19,768 bases of DNA from an uncultured Collinsella sp. (GTDB taxonomy: Bacteria > Actinomycetota > Coriobacteriia > Coriobacteriales > Coriobacteriaceae): positions 1-19,768 of the forward strand of contig CAKUGT010000027.1 of assembly GCA_934654795.1 (NCBI GenBank). Direction: 5' to 3'. Each line of letters starts with the position of its first letter. The first letter of the stretch is position 1. The translations under genes were made by a program, and so were the position numbers. This document shows positions 15,363 to 19,768 of the stretch, piece by piece. The notes under the pieces were generated by a model. That model was not told where the DNA came from. It saw only the letters and a program-made list of their open reading frames with translations, and did no database searches.

Positions 15363-18176
15363 TTACCCCGTATTCTGCAAACCTGCCGAGACGCCGGTCA
15401 CAGTCGAAAGAATCAGGCTCATGTACTCGGCCTTCTTCTCCTCGGCCATCTCGTCCTGGTTCATACGCACCTCGCGAAGAGCGCGGACCTGGGCGATGGA
15501 CAGGGCGTCGACGTAGGGGTTGCGCACGCGAACGGCGCAGCCGAGCACGCGACGACGCTGCAGCGGCCACTCGTCACCGACGATGGCAAGGACCCACTTA
15601 CGCGTGAGCTGCATCTCGGTAAAGACCTTCTCGGACAGATCCTGGCGATCGCCCAGGTGCAGATACATCTTGGCGATACGCTGATCGGTCTTAGCAATCG
15701 ACATCTCGATGTTGTCGATAAAGGTGCGGAAGAACGGCCACTCCTGGTAGGCAGCCTTGAGCTGGTCAAGATCGCCCAGCTGCTCGCAGGCGGTGCCCAG
15801 GCCATACCAAGCGGCCAGGTTAATGCGAGCCTGACTCCAGCTGAAAATCCACGGAATGGTACGCAGGTCATCGAGCGACTTGGCGCCCAGGCCGCGCTTG
15901 GCGGGACGCGAGCCGATCGGCAGCAGACCGACCTCGGTCAGCGGCGTAACGGTCGAGAACCACGGTGTAAAGTCCTCGGTGTTCAGCAGGTCCAGATAAC
16001 GCTCGTGGCTTGCGGTGTTGAGCTTCTCGGCCATATCCCAGAACTTCTGAGTGGTCTCGGTGTTGGTCTTCTCGACACTCGGGGCCGACTGCAAAAGCGT
16101 TGCGGCGGCAACGGACTCAACATGGCGCTGAGCCAGCGTGCGGTTGCCGTAACGGGCAAAGATGACCTCGCCCTGCTCGGTGAGCTTAAAGAAGCAGTTG
16201 ACCGAACCCTTGGGCTGCGCCAGCACGGCCTTGTTGGCCGGACCGCCGCCACGGCCCACGGCACCGCCGCGACCGTGCATGAGCACCAGGTCGATATCGT
16301 TCTTCTCGGCCCACTTGGCAATGCGCTCCTGCGCGGAGTGCAGCGCGAGCATGGCCGTGGTAGGACCGGCATCCTTGGAGGAGTCGGAATAGCCCAGCAT
16401 GACCTCCATGCGGCGGTTGGTCTGGGCAAGGCGCTTTTGCACCACGGGCAGCGTAAGCATCTGGTCGAGCACGTCGACGCAACCCTCGAGGTCCTCGAGC
16501 TGCTCAAACAGCGGGATCACGTCGAGCTCGGGGACATCCTCCTCGTGTGCGAAAGACAGGTGAGCAAGCTCGAAGACGTCGGCCACATGCTGGGCACTCT
16601 TGGTGAACGAGATGATGTAGCGGTGCGCCATCTTCTTGCCGTAGCGCTTTTGGATGGAGCCGATAGCGCGGAAGGTATCGATGACCTCGCGCGTCATGGG
16701 CTGCAGGTCGCCATGGATACCGTTCTCGTGGATATCCTTGAGGGCGCGAGCGTGCACCACGGAGTGCTGACGGAACTCCATCTCGACCATGTGGAAGCCG
16801 AAGGACTCGACCTGCCAGATGATGGTCTGGACCGGGCCGTAGGCAGCACGGACGGCACCGCAGGCGGCCAGCGAGCGCTGGACGACGCGCAGGTCCTCCA
16901 GGAACTCGTCGGCGCTGTGGTACATGGTATCGGTGATACGGCGCACGGTGGCGTTGAGTCGGTCTGCCATGACGAGCATGACGGCGCGATGCGGCTCGTG
17001 CTCGGAGATCAGCTCGGCACGTGCAGTGTACTGGGTGCTCATCTCGACCTGATGGTTCCACAGGTTGATGAGCTCGGCAGACGGCTTGCTGTAGGTGGCC
17101 TCAAGCGTGAGGTTGCGGCCGATGCGGCGGCATTTGTCCTCGAGCTTGAGCACCATGTGGGTGAAGTATTTGGCAGCGACCTCACGGCTCACCTTGGCGG
17201 TGACGTTGGGGTTACCGTCGCGGTCGGAACCGATCCAGCTGCCGGGATGGAAGAACGCCGGGCACAGCGGCGGCACGGTACCGGCCTTGTCGCCCAGCAC
17301 CCAGTCGTCAAAGCGACGATAGATAACGGGGATGACGTCGAACAGCGTGTTATCGAAGATGTCGATGATGGTATCGGCTTCCTCGACCGGCGTGGGCTTC
17401 TTGAGCGCGATGGGGCTCGTACGCACCAGGGCGTCAATCTCCTGCAGCATATGGCGCTCGTTCTCCACCAGGTCGGAGCCGCCCAGACGCGGACGCTCCT
17501 CCAGCAGATTGGAGATACGGCGAATCTTGCCCTCGACGGCCTTGCGACGGGCCTCGGTGGGATGTGCGGTAAAGACAGGGTGGAACTCGAGCTTGCCGAG
17601 CAGCTCGTTGGCGCCCTCGACACCCATCTCGTTTACCAACTGGTGATAGGCGACGGTGAGTTCGTTGGCGGGATCGACCTCGGTATCGGTCGATGCGCCG
17701 GCCTCGCGCTCGCGCAGCTGCGCCACGCGGTAGTTCTCCTCCGACAGGTTTGCCAGATGGAAGAAGCTCGTAAAGGCGCGGACGATGACCTGCTGCTTAT
17801 CGAGCGGCAGACTGTCGATCAGATCAACGACCTCGCGAAACGCCACGGCGGTGGGCTCGTCGGCAGTGGGCACGCCCTGCTCGTCGACGGACTCGTCGGC
17901 AGCACGGGTGCCGGGGTTTCCGGCGTTGGCCACAATCTCGGCTGTCAAAATCTTGTCGAACAGGTCCGCGATCTCGGGATCATACTCGCTAAGCACACGG
18001 CGCTCCAGGCGCAAGAACAGCGCCAGATTGTCGCGCAGCTCCTCGGGGATCTCGATCTCGGCGAGACGCTCCCTGGATTCGGCATTCGAGCCGATTCGGT
18101 TAACGAGGCGGTTGACCACGGCAGCGACGCGCGCCGCGGCTTCGGGTACAGACTGGTTGCTTAGGTTCTCAGCCAC
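15363..18176 (-). CDS. ppc: Phosphoenolpyruvate carboxylase
   Basis: About 937 residues. The enzyme makes oxaloacetate from phosphoenolpyruvate and bicarbonate, feeding succinate-type fermentation and amino-acid synthesis. Numbered from the upstream ATG (18188), the catalytic histidine is His209 in VFTAHPTEARRKAV. It is followed by HPGSWIGSDRDGNPNVT (314-330), GYSDSSKDAGP (599-609), the glycine loop HGRGGAVGRGGGP (638-650) and the canonical QNTG C-terminus. E. coli has its TAHPTE histidine at 138, so this protein has about 70 extra N-terminal residues, including an acidic stretch at about 97-111. The start is uncertain. An ATG at 18188 sits only 1-2 nt from AGGAGG, while the GTG at 18176 has GGGAGG at 4 nt, the spacing also used by the permease gene. 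I prefer the GTG. Confidence 0.96.
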   Translation of the reverse strand: MAENLSNQSVPEAAARVAAVVNRLVNRIGSNAESRERLAEIEIPEELRDNLALFLRLERRVLSEYDPEIADLFDKILTAEIVANAGNPGTRAADESVDEQGVPTADEPTAVAFREVVDLIDSLPLDKQQVIVRAFTSFFHLANLSEENYRVAQLREREAGASTDTEVDPANELTVAYHQLVNEMGVEGANELLGKLEFHPVFTAHPTEARRKAVEGKIRRISNLLEERPRLGGSDLVENERHMLQEIDALVRTSPIALKKPTPVEEADTIIDIFDNTLFDVIPVIYRRFDDWVLGDKAGTVPPLCPAFFHPGSWIGSDRDGNPNVTAKVSREVAAKYFTHMVLKLEDKCRRIGRNLTLEATYSKPSAELINLWNHQVEMSTQYTARAELISEHEPHRAVMLVMADRLNATVRRITDTMYHSADEFLEDLRVVQRSLAACGAVRAAYGPVQTIIWQVESFGFHMVEMEFRQHSVVHARALKDIHENGIHGDLQPMTREVIDTFRAIGSIQKRYGKKMAHRYIISFTKSAQHVADVFELAHLSFAHEEDVPELDVIPLFEQLEDLEGCVDVLDQMLTLPVVQKRLAQTNRRMEVMLGYSDSSKDAGPTTAMLALHSAQERIAKWAEKNDIDLVLMHGRGGAVGRGGGPANKAVLAQPKGSVNCFFKLTEQGEVIFARYGNRTLAQRHVESVAAATLLQSAPSVEKTNTETTQKFWDMAEKLNTASHERYLDLLNTEDFTPWFSTVTPLTEVGLLPIGSRPAKRGLGAKSLDDLRTIPWIFSWSQARINLAAWYGLGTACEQLGDLDQLKAAYQEWPFFRTFIDNIEMSIAKTDQRIAKMYLHLGDRQDLSEKVFTEMQLTRKWVLAIVGDEWPLQRRRVLGCAVRVRNPYVDALSIAQVRALREVRMNQDEMAEEKKAEYMSLILSTVTGVSAGLQNTG

Positions 18177-18220
18177 GTTTCCTCCCATTCCTCCTTCTAT
18201 GCACGTAACATGCGGTATTC

Positions 18221-18226
18221 ATTATA
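18221..18226 (-). promoter_or_regulatory. Predicted ppc promoter -10 box
   Basis: The minus strand reads a perfect TATAAT, about 45 nt upstream of the start codon. No good -35 lies 16-18 bp further up (the region reads TGTCGAAA). That pattern suits an activated promoter, and one of two palindromes overlaps this position. Confidence 0.6.
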
Positions 18227-18235
18227 GGCGCTTGA

Positions 18236-18281
18236 GAAATACTTTCGACACTGATTGCGCTTTACCACACAAAAGTATTTT
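18236..18281. promoter_or_regulatory. Two matching palindromes at the ppc promoter
   Basis: GAAA-TAC-TTTC (18236-18246) and AAAA-GTA-TTTT (18271-18281) are odd-centred palindromes of the same design. Their 9-bp cores AAATACTTT and AAAGTATTT are exact reverse complements. Centres are 35 bp apart, at about -27 and -62 relative to the predicted start. They look like a pair of sites for one regulator of ppc. Confidence 0.5.
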
Positions 18282-18335
18282 CTGCATTGCAAGGGTTTTT
18301 GCCCTAAATGGTCGTATTTCTCGGTGGACGGCATA

Positions 18336-18376
18336 CACAAACGGGGGCATTCCGCATAAATGCGAAACACCCCCGT
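18336..18376 (-). terminator. Intrinsic terminator of hisS
   Basis: Arms at about 18341-18356 and 18361-18376 begin with ACGGGGG/CCCCCGT and close on GCA-TTTA-TGC. Several inner positions pair only as G-U on the minus-strand transcript, which gives an almost uninterrupted stem there. TTTGTG follows. It lies about 58 bp past the hisS stop. Confidence 0.8.
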
Positions 18377-18433
18377 AACAATCGCTCGCAATGGACGAGA
18401 CACTCAAGCGGGTCCGCAGCTCAAAAAGATGCG

Positions 18434-19747
18434 CTACAGGCGCTCGCGAACCGCCTCGACGACGTTGGTCAGATCGACCAGTACCTCGTCATGACTCTCC
18501 ATGTCGCGCACCTTGACCTTGCCGGCGGCAAGCTCGTCGCCACCCAGGACCAAAATGAGCTTGGCGCCCACCTTATCGGCCTGCTTAAACTGGGCCTTGA
18601 GCGAACGACCCTGGTAGTCGGCCTCGGTCACGATGCCTGCGGCGCGAAGCTCCTGCGTGATGGCAAAGACGTTCTGGCGCAGCTCCATGCCGGCATTGGC
18701 GACATAGACGCACGGGGCCTCCTCGGCACCCAGATCGCTGCCAAAAGCTTGCAGGGCCAGCAGGGCGCGCTCAAAACCGACGGCGAAGCCGACGCCCGCC
18801 GTGGGCTTGCCACCCTCGAGCTCGACCAAGCCGTCGTAGCGGCCGCCGCCACCGATGGAGCCGACGCCGGCACCGGGAGCCTCGACCTCAAAGACGGTAC
18901 GGGTGTAGTAGTCCAGGCCACGCACCAAGGTGGGGTCCTCGACATACTCGATACCCGCCGCATCCAGATAGCGCTTGACCTGCTCGTAGTGCTCGCGGCA
19001 CTCATCGCACAGGTTGTCGCCCATCAGCGGTGCGTCGGCCATGATCTCGCGGCAGTGGTCATTCTTGCAGTCGAAGGCGCGCAGCGGATTGAGCTCGGCG
19101 CGCTCGCGGCACTCGTCGCACATCTCGTCGGCGTGCTCGAGGATAAACTGCTTGACCTGCTCGCGGTAAGCCGGACGGCACTGAGCGTCGCCCATCGAGT
19201 TAATGAGCAGACGGAGCTTGGAAAGATCGAAGCCCAGGCGCTTGTAGAACTCCATGAGCATGATGATGCACTCGGCGTCTGCCGCCGGATCGGGAGCGCC
19301 GAGCCACTCGATACCCACCTGGTGGAACTGACGCAGGCGGCCCTTCTGGGGACGCTCGCCGCGGAACATGGCCTCGGCGTAGTAAGCCTTAAACGGCGTG
19401 GAGCCCTGGGGCACCAGGTTGTTCTCCACGACTGCGCGCACCACACCGGCCGTGCCCTCGGGACGAAGCGCCAGGCGCTGCTTGGGCTTGAGTTTTGTGT
19501 CGGTGCCCTCGGTAAAGACGCGCTCCAGGTTGGCGCCGCTAAAGACGCGGAACATCTCCTTGCGCACGACGTCGGTCGACTGGCCGATGCCGTGGACAAA
19601 GACGTCCACCTGCTCGATCGCGGGCGTCTCGATGGGTTTAAAACCAAACGGCTCGAACACGCCGGCAGCGATCTGCTGCATCTTTTGCCAAGCGCGCATC
19701 TCGGCGCCGATAAGGTCGCGGGTTCCCTCCGCCTTCTGTGCCTGCAT
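18434..19747 (-). CDS. hisS: Histidyl-tRNA synthetase
   Basis: A 437-residue class II synthetase that charges tRNA-His with histidine. It starts with KAEGTRDL (motif 1 region) and has motif 2 LALRPEGTAGVVRA (92-105) and FRGERPQKGRLRQFHQVGIE (128-147). The histidine signature LVRGLDYYTRTVFE (274-287) and GGGGRYDGL are present, and motif 3 is GVGFAVGFERALLAL (318-332). The C-terminal anticodon domain begins at about 345. The insertion domain carries CDEC (210-213), Cys227, Cys232 and CDEC (247-250), which could bind zinc; E. coli HisRS lacks most of these cysteines. The ATG at 19747 has AAAGG about 8 nt upstream. The TTG two codons earlier has no suitably spaced site. The gene is complete, but its promoter lies outside the window. 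Confidence 0.96.
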   Translation of the reverse strand: MQAQKAEGTRDLIGAEMRAWQKMQQIAAGVFEPFGFKPIETPAIEQVDVFVHGIGQSTDVVRKEMFRVFSGANLERVFTEGTDTKLKPKQRLALRPEGTAGVVRAVVENNLVPQGSTPFKAYYAEAMFRGERPQKGRLRQFHQVGIEWLGAPDPAADAECIIMLMEFYKRLGFDLSKLRLLINSMGDAQCRPAYREQVKQFILEHADEMCDECRERAELNPLRAFDCKNDHCREIMADAPLMGDNLCDECREHYEQVKRYLDAAGIEYVEDPTLVRGLDYYTRTVFEVEAPGAGVGSIGGGGRYDGLVELEGGKPTAGVGFAVGFERALLALQAFGSDLGAEEAPCVYVANAGMELRQNVFAITQELRAAGIVTEADYQGRSLKAQFKQADKVGAKLILVLGGDELAAGKVKVRDMESHDEVLVDLTNVVEAVRERL

Positions 19748-19768
19748 GGGCAAACACCTTTCTTTTGT

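Overview
The window looks like a chromosomal segment of a high-GC, anaerobic gut actinobacterium, most likely Collinsella or a close relative in the Coriobacteriia. That placement is inferred from base composition and gene content, not from a database search. The genes are mostly compact single units or short operons on both strands. I see no tRNA, rRNA, transposase, phage gene or CRISPR array.

Layout. (1) 1-173: two strong hairpins, the second the probable terminator of an APC-family amino-acid permease (174-1637, minus). (2) 1791-5258, minus: a two-subunit Ebg-type beta-galactosidase (ebgA-ebgC), facing a divergent LacI-family repressor gene (5635-6651, plus). The shared 376-bp gap holds three copies of the palindrome CAACCGGTTG placed around the ebgA promoter. 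(3) 6652-6958: a cluster of related stem-loops behind the repressor gene and the aspS terminator. (4) aspS (minus) and a divergent serB (plus). (5) Nickel-pincer / lactate racemase locus: larB, a single-domain larC and a TetR-type regulator on the plus strand (9752-12001). Converging on them from the minus strand are larA and an aquaglyceroporin like LarD (14371-12313). LarB makes the nicotinic-acid-derived precursor, LarC takes part in nickel insertion, LarA interconverts L- and D-lactate, and the channel probably passes lactic acid. No larE and no second LarC domain lie in the window. (6) 14372-15362: about 1 kb without genes, holding a terminator-like hairpin, an AT-rich palindrome and a tandem array of long inverted repeats. 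(7) ppc and hisS, both minus, each with clear signals.

The most unusual structure is a 127-bp rod-like inverted repeat found twice, at 12162-12288 and 15213-15339. The two copies differ in stem sequence but share length, a GAA/UUC tip, two bulges and one asymmetric internal loop. In the internal helix a G-C pair in one copy is C-G in the other. Both start 23-24 nt after the stop codon of a minus-strand gene (the aquaglyceroporin and ppc), and neither is followed by a T-run. This suggests a structured 3'-UTR element rather than an ordinary intrinsic terminator. Diverged partial copies sit in tandem beside the second one.
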